A model generated the notes under the pieces. The model searched no databases, was not told the DNA's origin, and saw only the letters and a list, made by a program, of their open reading frames with translations. Positions 48,356 through 56,698 of a stretch of DNA of 64,000 nucleotides are shown piece by piece; position 1 is the first letter of the stretch, and each line of letters starts with the position of its first letter. Source of the DNA: Pseudomonas alkylphenolica (lineage in GTDB: Bacteria; Pseudomonadota; Gammaproteobacteria; Pseudomonadales; Pseudomonadaceae); assembly GCF_004025535.1 (NCBI RefSeq), contig NZ_QJRG01000044.1, positions 372,001 through 436,000 of the forward strand, read 5' to 3'. A program made the position numbers and the translations under genes.

Positions 48356-50797
48356 TTACTTGCCCGGCACCAGGCTCAGGCGCTTGTTGCCGTAGGCACG
48401 ATCAAAGTTCTGCGGTTGCAGCGGCAGGCTCATGTAGCGGCCGTTGAACCAGGCGTCCAGGCCGTCGGCAAAGTGCGGGCTGGCCGGGTTGCCGGACTGA
48501 CCGCTGCTGCTGAGCAATTGCAGGGGTTCAACCTGGCCGAAATCCACCACCATGCGCAGGGATGGAGCCAGCTCTGCATTGAAGTCCGCACCCCAGGCAT
48601 AAGGCGCCAGGTTCAGGGTGCTATGGTCGCCACCGGTGGCCTGCGGCTTGCGGCTGACGGCATCACCCAGGCCATGGAAAGTTGCGGCCGGCCAGCGGTA
48701 CTGGTGCAGCTTGCCCCATTGCCAGGCCTTGCGGTCGTTGCCCAGCTGCGATTCTGCAGCATTGACTGCGGCCGCCAGGCTGCGGGCGAGGATGGCAGGT
48801 TTGTCCTCGATTTGTGCAGTGCGCCGGTCATCCCAGAACGGGCTGTCTTCGCGGCCCAGCAAGTGGTCGGCCTGGGCCGAGTAAGAAAGGCGGGCGTTGC
48901 CGACAAAGGCCTTCCAGGTTGCTGACGATTCCGGGCCCAGCTCGTCAAGGAAGGTGAGCTTTGCGCTTTCCTGCAGGAACAGCTCATACAGTGCGGCGTC
49001 TGCCGAGGTGGTGCTCAGGCGTCCATCGAAGGCCATCAACCGTGTGTAGGCTTCCCGCGCTTTCGGGCGTTGATCGCCAGGCAAGGCCTCGATGGCTTGC
49101 TTGAGCGGCTGGGCCATGCCGGGCGCTTCGAACATTTGCTTGAGCTTGGCGGCAAATAGCGTGGTCTGGTCGTTCTGCATGGTGATCAGGCTGCGGCTGT
49201 CGTGCTTGCCGTTACCGGCCAGCTGGCCCAGGCGTTCGGCACGCTCAGGGTAATACCAGCTGTTGGAAAGCTGCATGCCATAGCCCTTGGGGACGCTACG
49301 CTGGTTGGCATTGCCGAGCCAGCCCTGCGGCGGGTCCTGGTCGTAGGGGTGGAGCATCGGGTCGGCATAGCCATCCCAGTCGTAACGCCCTTCCCAGCCC
49401 GGAGAAGGCAGCAGGCCCTGGCCTTCGCGGCGGTTGGGGAAGCGCCCGCTGACTTGCCAGCCGATGTTGCTGGCGTCGGCAAAGACGAAATTCAGCGCCG
49501 AAGCGCCGATTTCCCGGGTGTTGTCGAAGGCGCGTTCGACGTTTTGCGCGCGCGACAGGTCAAAGAACGCGTCCAGGCTCTTGTCGCCCCTGAGCTGCGG
49601 CAGTTGCAGGGCCAGGCCGAGGCCGGCATTTTGCGTCTGTCCGAGCAGGGTGCCGTGACGGGTGTCGTAAAGGGTTTCACGTTGCGGACGCTGGCCCTTG
49701 ATAAAGAAGGTCTCGTTGCGGGCCTGGGCAGGCAGCCATTTGCCATCAGCCTGATACAGCAGTCGATTGCCTTCGCGCTTGAGCCGTTCTAGGTACAGGT
49801 CCTGGTTGTCGGCCATGACCGCGCTGGCGCTCCAGGCCAGCTTGCCGTTGTACCCTGACAGCAGCAGCGGCAGACCGGCGATGCTGACTCCGGCGCCCTG
49901 GTATTTCGGGGTTCTGAGCTGCACCGGCGTCATTGCCCAGGCACCGAGGGTGTCGCCGGCCAACAGGCTCTTGCCGCTGCGGCTTCGCTGTGGCGCGATC
50001 GCCCAGTTGCTGGAGCCGGCACTGCCCAGCAGATTGAGGGCAGCCAGCTGTTCGCTGGCAGCAGTCAGTGCGGCCAGGCCAGGCAACTGACTACCCAGGT
50101 TCAGGCCCTTGAGCTTGTCGGCCTCGGACATTGGCAGCGGCTCATCCGGGTAGCTGGGCAACAGCCACGGCAGCTTGTCGCTGCCGACTTTCTGCGCCAG
50201 GGTCAGTGCTGCCAGTTCCTCTTGCACGTTCACCGACTGGCTGAAGTTGAACAAAGTGAAGATCAGCGCCGAGTCTTCGGGCTTCCAGTACTCCGGGCGG
50301 TAGCCACTTTGCGCCAACGGCGCCGGCAACCGGTCGCGGTAACGGAACAGGTAGGCGTTGACGCCCCGGGCGTAGACTTCGAAGAAGCGCTTGAGGCGTG
50401 GCGAGGCATCCGCATAGAGCTGGTTGGCGGTCTGTTTGAGGTGGGCCGCACGCATCAGACGGTCGACTTCCAGTACGTCGGGCCCGGCCAGTTCGGCCAG
50501 CCGCCCCTGTGCCAGCAAGCGCATGCTGACCATTTGCCCGATACGATCACCGGCATGCACGTAACCCAGCGCAAACAGGGCGTCGTGGAAGTTGCTGCTT
50601 TCAATCAGCGGCATGCCCAGGGCATTGCGCCGCACCGACACGCTCTGCGCCAGGCCTTTTAGCGGTTGCACGCCGGTGCTTGGCGGCACGCTGTCGCGGT
50701 AGCCGCCGACCTGGCAGCCCCCCAGGGCAAGCAAGCCGAACATCGCTGCGGCTACGCCGAACCGGGGGAGAAAAGGGGGGAAGGCTGGCGCGGCCAT
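48356..50797 (-). CDS. quiP: acyl-homoserine lactone acylase QuiP
   Basis: An Ntn-hydrolase of the penicillin-amidase family, 813 residues. The N-terminus has a hydrophobic segment with a lipobox-like LGGC (Cys28). Autocleavage should occur before Ser262 ([10 protein letters not shown]), giving an alpha chain of about 230 residues and a beta chain whose N-terminal serine is the nucleophile. Strong resemblance to P. aeruginosa QuiP, which hydrolyses long-chain acyl-homoserine lactones, and the same neighbour (a GST gene) support the name. It degrades quorum signals in the periplasm or at the membrane. Confidence 0.88.
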   Translation of the reverse strand: MAAPAFPPFLPRFGVAAAMFGLLALGGCQVGGYRDSVPPSTGVQPLKGLAQSVSVRRNALGMPLIESSNFHDALFALGYVHAGDRIGQMVSMRLLAQGRLAELAGPDVLEVDRLMRAAHLKQTANQLYADASPRLKRFFEVYARGVNAYLFRYRDRLPAPLAQSGYRPEYWKPEDSALIFTLFNFSQSVNVQEELAALTLAQKVGSDKLPWLLPSYPDEPLPMSEADKLKGLNLGSQLPGLAALTAASEQLAALNLLGSAGSSNWAIAPQRSRSGKSLLAGDTLGAWAMTPVQLRTPKYQGAGVSIAGLPLLLSGYNGKLAWSASAVMADNQDLYLERLKREGNRLLYQADGKWLPAQARNETFFIKGQRPQRETLYDTRHGTLLGQTQNAGLGLALQLPQLRGDKSLDAFFDLSRAQNVERAFDNTREIGASALNFVFADASNIGWQVSGRFPNRREGQGLLPSPGWEGRYDWDGYADPMLHPYDQDPPQGWLGNANQRSVPKGYGMQLSNSWYYPERAERLGQLAGNGKHDSRSLITMQNDQTTLFAAKLKQMFEAPGMAQPLKQAIEALPGDQRPKAREAYTRLMAFDGRLSTTSADAALYELFLQESAKLTFLDELGPESSATWKAFVGNARLSYSAQADHLLGREDSPFWDDRRTAQIEDKPAILARSLAAAVNAAESQLGNDRKAWQWGKLHQYRWPAATFHGLGDAVSRKPQATGGDHSTLNLAPYAWGADFNAELAPSLRMVVDFGQVEPLQLLSSSGQSGNPASPHFADGLDAWFNGRYMSLPLQPQNFDRAYGNKRLSLVPGK

Positions 50798-50912
50798 GGT
50801 CGGGCTCCTGCAGGGCGTGGCGTCTAAAAGGCGCTACGTTAGTGAGCCCGACCGCGCCATGCAAGCGGAGCACAGCCTTTATTTTCAGTGCTCTGCAGCG
50901 TGTCGGCGCGGC

Positions 50913-51557
50913 TTACTGTGGCGGTGGGTTGACCTGTTCGATCAGGGCATAAGCGCGCTGGGTGGCCGGACGTGCCTGAATGCGCTCAAACCAGCCCTTG
51001 AGGGCCGGGAAATCGTCGAGATTCTGCTGCTGCCAGGTGTGCGGAACGATCCATGGGTAGATCGCCATGTCGGCGATGCTGTACGCGTCGCCGGCGACGA
51101 ACGGTCGGTCAGCCAGGCGTTTGTCGAGTACGCCATACAAGCGTGCGGTTTCGTCCACGTAGCGTTGGATCGCGTAGGGGATCTTGTCCGGGGCGAAGCG
51201 ATTGAAGTGGTGATTCTGCCCGGCCATCGGGCCCAACCCGCCCATTTGCCAGAACAGCCATTGCAGCACTTGCTGGCGACCGCGCAGGTCCTGGGGAATG
51301 AACTGTCCGGTTTTCTCGGCCAGGTACAGCAAAATGGCTCCGGACTCGAACAATGACAGTGGCGGCTGGCCGTCGAGCGGCTGGTTGTCGACGATGGCGG
51401 GGATGCGGTTGTTCGGGGCGATGCGCAGGAAGTCGGCGGCGAATTGCTCACCTTTACCGATGTTGATCGGGTGCAGGGTGTAGGGCAGCCCGGACTCTTC
51501 CAGAAACAGGGTGATCTTGTGGCCGTTGGGGGTAGTCCAGTAATACAGGTCGATCAT
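50913..51557 (-). CDS. glutathione S-transferase family protein (YfcG/GstB-like)
   Basis: A protein of 214 residues with a thioredoxin-like N-terminal domain (YYWTTPNGHKITLFLEE, where Thr8-Asn11 replace the usual catalytic Tyr/Cys) and an all-helical C-terminal domain. The NRIPAIVD cis-proline and ESGAILLYLAE glutathione-binding motifs are present. The active-site type resembles YfcG/YghU disulfide-bond oxidoreductases rather than classical transferases. It lies upstream of quiP in the same direction, 115 bases away. Confidence 0.88.
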   Translation of the reverse strand: MIDLYYWTTPNGHKITLFLEESGLPYTLHPINIGKGEQFAADFLRIAPNNRIPAIVDNQPLDGQPPLSLFESGAILLYLAEKTGQFIPQDLRGRQQVLQWLFWQMGGLGPMAGQNHHFNRFAPDKIPYAIQRYVDETARLYGVLDKRLADRPFVAGDAYSIADMAIYPWIVPHTWQQQNLDDFPALKGWFERIQARPATQRAYALIEQVNPPPQ

Positions 51558-51650
51558 GGCACGCTCCGTCGAATGACTGGCAGCTGCGCCACAGCGCAGC
51601 AGTCGCGCCTATGGATACCACAGGCGACGACCGCTGTTACAGGGGCTGTA

Positions 51651-51851
51651 TCAGGCCCCGTGGCACTTCTTGAACTTCTTGTTGCTGCCGCATGGGCACG
51701 GGTCGTTACGGCCAACGTCCTTCAGGGCGTTGCGTACCGGCTCTTGATGGCCGTGGTTGCAGTGCGGACCGTGAACATGGCCGTGGTCATGGTCGTGGTG
51801 ATCATGATCGTGGTTGCAGTCAGGGCCATGAACATGGGGTTGCTGGGTCAT
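51651..51851 (-). CDS. histidine-rich SEC-C motif protein
   Basis: A 66-residue protein with two parts. The first 36 residues hold a duplicated HVHGP(D/H)CNH unit and an [12 protein letters not shown] run. The C-terminal part is a SEC-C zinc-binding motif, [19 protein letters not shown]. The tail resembles that of SecA, which binds zinc and SecB; the His-rich head should bind Ni, Zn or Co. It may be a metal store or chaperone, but this is inference. It lies six bases after the LEA-type lipoprotein gene and is probably co-transcribed with it and ychJ. Confidence 0.82.
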   Translation of the reverse strand: MTQQPHVHGPDCNHDHDHHDHDHGHVHGPHCNHGHQEPVRNALKDVGRNDPCPCGSNKKFKKCHGA

Positions 51852-51857
51852 TGCAGG

Positions 51858-52334
51858 TTACTCCGGTAAAAGATCGCCGGGAATTATCTCACCACTGCGC
51901 GACAAGTGCAGGTTGCGACCGAAGATTAATCCACTGATGAGTTCGCCATCGAGGCGATAGTGCAAAGAGCCCTGGCTGTCCTTGAGCATCTTGGCCAGGG
52001 GTTTGACCTTTTGCCAGAGGTTGGTGCGCACCGGAATCTTGAACGTACGCTGGGTATTGGCACCAACGCTGCGCCACAGGCTTTCTTCGCCCTCGGCCAG
52101 GAGCATGTCGTTCAGACGCACGGAATAATTGAGGTAGCGAATGAACAGGCGTTCATCGTTGAGATTCTTTACCCGCACGTGGAGGATGAACTCCTGCTGC
52201 ATCAGGCGAGCCTTGACGGTTTCGACCTGAACCAGGCTGACCTCGGGATTGCGGTAGTCGTCTTCCCCCCAACTGGCGCAGCCCGTCAGTTGCAGAATCA
52301 GAAGGCTGAAAAGCAACAGGCGGGCCATAGGCAT
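51858..52334 (-). CDS. LEA type 2 family lipoprotein
   Basis: A protein of 158 residues with a lipoprotein signal peptide (lipobox LTGC, Cys19) and a single water-stress/LEA14-type beta domain (EVSLVQVETVKARLMQQEFILHV...). Function is unknown; such proteins are thought to protect or bind membrane components. The ATG at 52334 overlaps the ychJ stop (TGATG) and has GAGG at good distance, so it is preferred to the TTG/ATG codons around it. It is in an operon with ychJ and the SEC-C gene. Confidence 0.82.
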   Translation of the reverse strand: MPMARLLLFSLLILQLTGCASWGEDDYRNPEVSLVQVETVKARLMQQEFILHVRVKNLNDERLFIRYLNYSVRLNDMLLAEGEESLWRSVGANTQRTFKIPVRTNLWQKVKPLAKMLKDSQGSLHYRLDGELISGLIFGRNLHLSRSGEIIPGDLLPE

Positions 52335-52810
52335 CAGTTCCTCAGGTAACTGGCGCAACATTTTTTGAATTTCTGCCCGCTGGCGCAGGGGCAGGCATCA
52401 TTGCGTCCGGCCTTCAGGTCCACGGTGGGATCAATGAAGTACCAGCGCCCGGCGTTCTGTACAAACGCCGAACGTTCACGGTGGCTATGTTCTCCGGCGC
52501 TGTCGTGCCAGCGGGCGGTGAACGTGACGAAGGCATGCTCGGGCTGGCCGCCGAAGACCTCGGCACTTTCCACCTCAAGGCCCAGCCAGGTGCTCTGCGA
52601 GCTCCAGGCGGCAATGGCGGTTCGATCAAGGCCGGCCTGCTGCGCAGGCAGGGTCGTTTCCACCAGATAGTCGAGCAACCCCAGCACATAGGCGCTGTAG
52701 CGCGAGCGCATCAGTGCCTGGGCATCGGGGGCCGGATGCCCGGCGTGATAGTGCCCGCAACAGGCGTCGAGCAGATTACCGCTGCCGCAGGGACATACCG
52801 AGACACTCAT
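52334..52810 (-). CDS. YchJ family protein (UPF0225)
   Basis: A protein of 158 residues with an N-terminal SEC-C motif ([14 protein letters not shown], residues 6-19) and a second, C-terminal SEC-C motif ([15 protein letters not shown]). Between them lies an NTF2-like domain ([17 protein letters not shown]). E. coli YchJ has the same plan; its function is unknown. It starts at ATG 52810, four bases after the DUF6231 gene, and overlaps the lipoprotein gene, so the three genes are coupled. Confidence 0.88.
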   Translation of the reverse strand: MSVSVCPCGSGNLLDACCGHYHAGHPAPDAQALMRSRYSAYVLGLLDYLVETTLPAQQAGLDRTAIAAWSSQSTWLGLEVESAEVFGGQPEHAFVTFTARWHDSAGEHSHRERSAFVQNAGRWYFIDPTVDLKAGRNDACPCASGQKFKKCCASYLRN

Positions 52811-52814
52811 TGTT

Positions 52815-53309
52815 TCACCACCAGTACTTGCCAAAATTTTGCGGGTTGGCCCAGAACTTGGCATTGAGCCAGTCCGGGACCTGTTTGTATTCACGTAGAT
52901 CATAGGTGAACAGACTCAGTACCTGCTCATCGCGCTGAAACTTTTCGTTGGCCTGCAGGGCCAAGGCAAAGAAGTCGGTGTCTTGCCAGCCGCAGGCATT
53001 GAGGTCGGCCAACACTGCCACGCGGCTGGCATTGAGGTTGCGGATACCCCCCAGTAAATGCAGGCCGTCACGTTTGGGCAGGTGCTCCAGGCAGTCGACC
53101 AGCAATGCCAGGTCGAACCGTTGCGCTGCCAGTGCAGCCGGCAAAGGCCCTGGTTGGGCCTGAGCAATCTCGACCTGTGGATGGGCCTGGGCGAAGGCTT
53201 CAAGAGCAGGGAAACGCGTACCCACTAGCAATAGTCGTTGCGGGGTGTAGCGCTCAAGCAGCGCGGCCAGGGCTTGTTGCGGCGTGCGCTGGGAAAATCC
53301 GTCAATCAT
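52815..53309 (-). CDS. DUF6231-like conserved protein
   Basis: A protein of 164 residues with a Rossmann-like, methyltransferase-resembling layout: [10 protein letters not shown] strand-turn, then [24 protein letters not shown], and a late VAVLADL strand. The glycine-rich SAM loop is degenerate, so it may not bind SAM. It ends with aromatic residues ([13 protein letters not shown]), a pattern I recall from Pseudomonas proteins of unknown function. It is the first gene of the cluster with ychJ, the LEA lipoprotein and the SEC-C protein. Confidence 0.75.
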   Translation of the reverse strand: MIDGFSQRTPQQALAALLERYTPQRLLLVGTRFPALEAFAQAHPQVEIAQAQPGPLPAALAAQRFDLALLVDCLEHLPKRDGLHLLGGIRNLNASRVAVLADLNACGWQDTDFFALALQANEKFQRDEQVLSLFTYDLREYKQVPDWLNAKFWANPQNFGKYWW

Positions 53310-53469
53310 CGGGAATCCTCGGTCAGATGCGTCAAGACTAACGGTCGCGGACCGCCAGGCATAGTGGCTGACGGCCGCATCATGGCTTATTGCTGGCGGA
53401 GATGGTGTGCGCGGTCTTTACTCCCAGAGCGTCGGTTAAGAACTGATTCCCCCTAGGAGATTGCAACAA

Positions 53470-54156
53470 ATGAGCATAGTACGCACCGCATTACCTCTGG
53501 TTCTGCTAACCAGCGTGTTGACTGGTTGCGCAGGTTTGCAAAAAACCGACTGGCCAAAGTGTGCAGCCGTCGGGGGTGTAGGTGGCGCGGCCCTGGGCGC
53601 CATAGAAAGTTCGAGTTGGGCAGGCTGGGGCGCGTTGCTCGGTGGCGGCCTGGCGGCTGGCTATTGCTGGGCACATGGCGATGGCGATGAAGACGGGGAT
53701 GGCGTGCCGGACAGCCGTGACAAGTGCCCGGGTACGCCGCGTGGCGTCCAGGTCGATGCCGATGGTTGCCCACCACCTGCCGTGGTCGAAGAAGTTGCCG
53801 TGGTCAAAGAAGAGGTCATTGTCATTCGCGATGTCACCTTCGAGTTTGACTCTGCCAGGCTGACGCCTGCCGACAAAGAGCGTTTGAACACCATCGCTAC
53901 CCGTCTGAAAAACGAAGCGCCAACCGCGAAATTGAGCGTGACCGGTCATACCGACAGCGTTGGTCGTGATGCCTACAACCAGAAACTGTCGGAGCAACGT
54001 GCCCATTCTGTGACCGACTACCTGATCAGTAATGGTGTGCCGCGCGCGAGCTTCGTCTCGGTGCAGGGGGCTGGTGAAACTCGTCCGGAAGCTGACAACG
54101 CGACTGCGGAAGGCCGGGCCATGAACCGCCGTGTGGAAATCCGCATCGACCGTTGA
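53470..54156 (+). CDS. OmpA family lipoprotein (first tandem copy)
   Basis: A protein of 228 residues with a lipoprotein signal (LTGC, Cys20), a glycine-zipper-like hydrophobic region (about 35-68), an acidic calcium-binding type repeat (DGDEDGDGVPDSRDKCPGTP near residues 74-93), and a C-terminal OmpA peptidoglycan-binding domain (TGHTDSVGRDAYNQKLSEQR). It should tie the outer membrane to peptidoglycan. GGAG stands 11 bases before the ATG at 53470. A paralogue with the same plan follows 90 bases later. Confidence 0.88.
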   Translation: MSIVRTALPLVLLTSVLTGCAGLQKTDWPKCAAVGGVGGAALGAIESSSWAGWGALLGGGLAAGYCWAHGDGDEDGDGVPDSRDKCPGTPRGVQVDADGCPPPAVVEEVAVVKEEVIVIRDVTFEFDSARLTPADKERLNTIATRLKNEAPTAKLSVTGHTDSVGRDAYNQKLSEQRAHSVTDYLISNGVPRASFVSVQGAGETRPEADNATAEGRAMNRRVEIRIDR

Positions 54157-54246
54157 TGCACCACCGGCCTGCAGCTTGAGAAGTACTGCGGGCAGGTCTT
54201 TACTCCTGTGTGACCGGCAAACGCCGGTGACACAGGAGCAATTCCC

Positions 54247-54957
54247 ATGAGTGTTTTCTCCAAGGCTGCGATTCCCGTTGTGGTTGCCGCAAGCCTGCTC
54301 TCCGGTTGCGCCACCCACAGTGATGGCAGCGCACCACTCAATCAAAGGACTTGGCCAGTCTGCAGCCTGCTCGGTGGTTTGGTCGGCGGTGGATTGGGGG
54401 CAATTGAAAGTTCTGCCTGGGCCGCGGGTGGCGGTGTGGCCGGCGCCATCGCCGGCGGTTTGATCTGTTACGCCCAGGATGGCGACGAAGACGAGGATGG
54501 CGTCTTCGACCGGCGCGACCGTTGTCCGGATACTCCGGCCAACACCCCGGTCAGCCATAACGGTTGTCCACTGCCGCAGTATCCGCAAGCTGCGACGCAA
54601 GCCACCACCTCCGAGGTCATCACCCTTAACGATCAAGGCGCGGTGATGTTTGCCTTCGATTCCGCCGAATTGACGGCTGATGCCAAAAGCCAGTTGCAGG
54701 GGCTGATGAGCAAGCTAAATGCCGACAGCGTGCGCAGTGTCAAAGTGATTGGTCATACCGATAGCCAGGGCGAGGATGCCTACAACCAGGCACTTTCCGA
54801 GCGGCGCGCCAGCAGTGTTGCCGAGTACTTGATCAGCCAGGGCCTGGCGCCGGCCAAAGTCACCAGCCAGGGGCGTGGCGAGAGCGAACCCATTGCCGGC
54901 AACGACACCGATGCCGGACGCGCGCAGAACCGCAGGGTGGAGCTGCACATTAATTAA
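54247..54957 (+). CDS. OmpA family lipoprotein (second tandem copy)
   Basis: A protein of 236 residues that repeats the architecture of the preceding gene: lipobox LSGC (Cys21), glycine-rich hydrophobic segment, acidic repeat DGDEDEDGVFDRRDRCPDTP, and OmpA domain (IGHTDSQGEDAYNQALSERR). The linker differs and carries an AATQATTSE stretch. The shared plan indicates tandem duplication followed by divergence. CAGGAG is seven bases before the ATG. Confidence 0.88.
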   Translation: MSVFSKAAIPVVVAASLLSGCATHSDGSAPLNQRTWPVCSLLGGLVGGGLGAIESSAWAAGGGVAGAIAGGLICYAQDGDEDEDGVFDRRDRCPDTPANTPVSHNGCPLPQYPQAATQATTSEVITLNDQGAVMFAFDSAELTADAKSQLQGLMSKLNADSVRSVKVIGHTDSQGEDAYNQALSERRASSVAEYLISQGLAPAKVTSQGRGESEPIAGNDTDAGRAQNRRVELHIN

Positions 54958-55054
54958 CCAGGCTACTGGTAGCGGACGATGCCAGCCGTTACTGTTACAA
55001 GCGATGCCAAGTCCTTGGCATCGCCTATTAAAAGAACAAGAGCAGGGGGCGGGA

Positions 55055-55330
55055 ATGAAGGGCTTACTGGGGCTGGGCAAAGCCTTGACGGTGGTGTTCT
55101 GGTGGGTGGTGCTGGTGAATCTGCTGATTCCCCAGGTATTTCCTTTCGATCGTCTGATCAGTATTGCCGGCCTCGCGCTGCTGGGTCTGCACGCGCTGGA
55201 AGTGCTGTTCTTCAATGGCAGGCTGCGTGGCCGCAGCCATCGCTGGTTTGACCGCTTGCAAATCCTGCTGGTCGGTATCTTTCACGTCCTTTCGATCCCG
55301 GCCCCCCGTCAGGAGAAGTCCCATGCGTAA
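55055..55330 (+). CDS. DUF1145 membrane protein
   Basis: A 91-residue protein with three membrane helices (about 7-25, 31-50 and 68-85) and a conserved-looking start, LGKALTVVFWWVVLVNLL. The function of DUF1145 is unknown. Its last codons overlap the collagen-like gene by eight bases, so translation is coupled. The ATG at 55055 was chosen from the GGGGCGGGA upstream and the family start. Confidence 0.8.
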   Translation: MKGLLGLGKALTVVFWWVVLVNLLIPQVFPFDRLISIAGLALLGLHALEVLFFNGRLRGRSHRWFDRLQILLVGIFHVLSIPAPRQEKSHA

Positions 55331-56081
55331 GTTGGTCCTGTTAGCCGCACTGTTCAGCCCGTTGGCGATGGCGGAGTCGATCAGTGTCGCGCCGCATTCG
55401 GTGCTGCGTTTGCCGAACAAATCCAGTGTCGTGCATTTGCAGCGTCTGGAGGTTGCCGATGCCGCCACTTTGCTGTTGCCGGCCAGCCTGGTCGAGTTGA
55501 AGGTGGACGAACTGCACCTGGGCCAGGAAGCGCGCATCGCCATTGCCCCGTCTGAGAGCACGCTGCACCTGGAGGTGACACGGGCGCAACTGGGCGAGGG
55601 TAGTCAGATTGCCGCGCGTGGTGCGCCGGGCACCTATGAGCGTGCAGCGATGGCCGGGCGTAACCTTGACTTGAATGTGCGTACATTGCAGGCGCCGGTA
55701 CTGGCCATCGATGCCCGTGGTGGGGCTGGTGCGCCGGGGTATGTCGGGCTTGACGGCGCCAACGGCAAGGCCGGCGGATGCACGTGGGGGCAAGCCAGCC
55801 GCGGTGCCAATGGCGACAATGGTGGCGATGGTCATGATGGCGCGGCCGGTGGTCGGGTGCACCTGACGCTGCCTGCAGAGTTTCCTGTCGAGCGCATCCA
55901 GGTAAAACTGGATGGAGGGGCGCCCGGTATGGCCGGGGCAGCTGGCAAGGCTGGCGCGGGCGGGGCGAGTAAAGGCTGCCTGGTGTATCGCACCGCAGCG
56001 GGTGCACCGGGCAAACCCGGGGTTGCCGGCCAGCCAGGGCTGGCAGGTGCCACGGGCGAACTGATTCTTCAGCGCCTGTAA
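55323..56081 (+). CDS. exported collagen-like repeat protein
   Basis: A protein of 252 residues: signal peptide (MRKLVLLAALFSPLAMA, cleavage near residue 17), an adhesin-like beta region to about residue 130, then two to three Gly-x-y stretches (GAPGYVGLDGANGKAG, GAPGMAGAAGKAGAGG, GAPGKPGVAGQPGLAG) separated by short beta segments. Two cysteines sit in similar loops (GGCTWG and KGCLVY) and could form a disulfide. Gly-x-y repeats can form triple helices. AGGAG seven bases before the ATG supports the start. I know no function for this protein. Confidence 0.8.
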   Translation: MRKLVLLAALFSPLAMAESISVAPHSVLRLPNKSSVVHLQRLEVADAATLLLPASLVELKVDELHLGQEARIAIAPSESTLHLEVTRAQLGEGSQIAARGAPGTYERAAMAGRNLDLNVRTLQAPVLAIDARGGAGAPGYVGLDGANGKAGGCTWGQASRGANGDNGGDGHDGAAGGRVHLTLPAEFPVERIQVKLDGGAPGMAGAAGKAGAGGASKGCLVYRTAAGAPGKPGVAGQPGLAGATGELILQRL

Positions 56082-56090
56082 AGCGGGGCA

Positions 56091-56127
56091 GGGTTGATCA
56101 GGGTCCCGTTGCGGACCTGATCAACCC
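56091..56127. terminator. strong hairpin between convergent collagen-like and CopD-like genes
   Basis: GGGTTGATCAGG-TCC and GGA-CCTGATCAACCC pair over 15 bases with one bulge around CGTTGC. Lying between two stop codons, it probably ends both transcripts, although no long T-run is present. Confidence 0.6.
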
Positions 56128-56136
56128 GGGTTGCGC

Positions 56137-56601
56137 TCAAGTCAACAGGCGCGTGCTCGCCACCACGATCACCGCCATGCCCAAGAGCAGGTTGATCCCG
56201 ACCAGTCGGCGAATTTTTCCCAGGACCGCAGCGCCTGTCGGCCAGTCTTGTGCTTGCACCGCCGTGCGCAATTGCGGCAGCAGCAACGAATGCACACGAA
56301 TGAACAGCGCAATCATCGCAATGCCGCCGCCCATCATCACCTGCACGTAGCGTGGCGCCCCGTCAAAACCGGCAAAGCGCACGTGCAGCAAGCCCACACC
56401 ACTGATCGCCAGCACGGCAATCGCAATCCATACCCATAGAAAAAAACGCGGAAACACTTCTGCCCACAGCCGCAGACGATCGGGGCCTTCAAGGGCTGCA
56501 ACCATGGCGGGACGCAGGATCAGCCAGGCGAAGAACATTCCCCCGACCCAGATAACAGCGGCCAGAACGTGCAGGCTATAAGGAAGGGCAAAGGCGGTCA
56601 T
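56137..56601 (-). CDS. CopD-like membrane protein
   Basis: A protein of 154 residues with four membrane helices and the CopD/PcoD-like pattern LHVLAAVIWVGGMFFAWLILRP at its start, with His11 a possible metal or haem ligand. CopD relatives take part in copper handling, but stand-alone short members are often of unknown role. The ATG at 56601 gives the family start. It is divergent from dinG by about 100 bases. Confidence 0.8.
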   Translation of the reverse strand: MTAFALPYSLHVLAAVIWVGGMFFAWLILRPAMVAALEGPDRLRLWAEVFPRFFLWVWIAIAVLAISGVGLLHVRFAGFDGAPRYVQVMMGGGIAMIALFIRVHSLLLPQLRTAVQAQDWPTGAAVLGKIRRLVGINLLLGMAVIVVASTRLLT

Positions 56602-56698
56602 CGGGATCTCCATTCGGCGCAAAGGGCAATAGCGGGGTATGATAGCGACCCGATCGAAACACTGAAAATTTATCCAGCCCTCCGGGCGCCCCGACACC

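Noticed and set aside
48356..50797. Beta-lactam acylase involved in antibiotic resistance
   Set aside because: Although in the penicillin-amidase family, sequence and neighbourhood point to the homoserine-lactone acylase QuiP.
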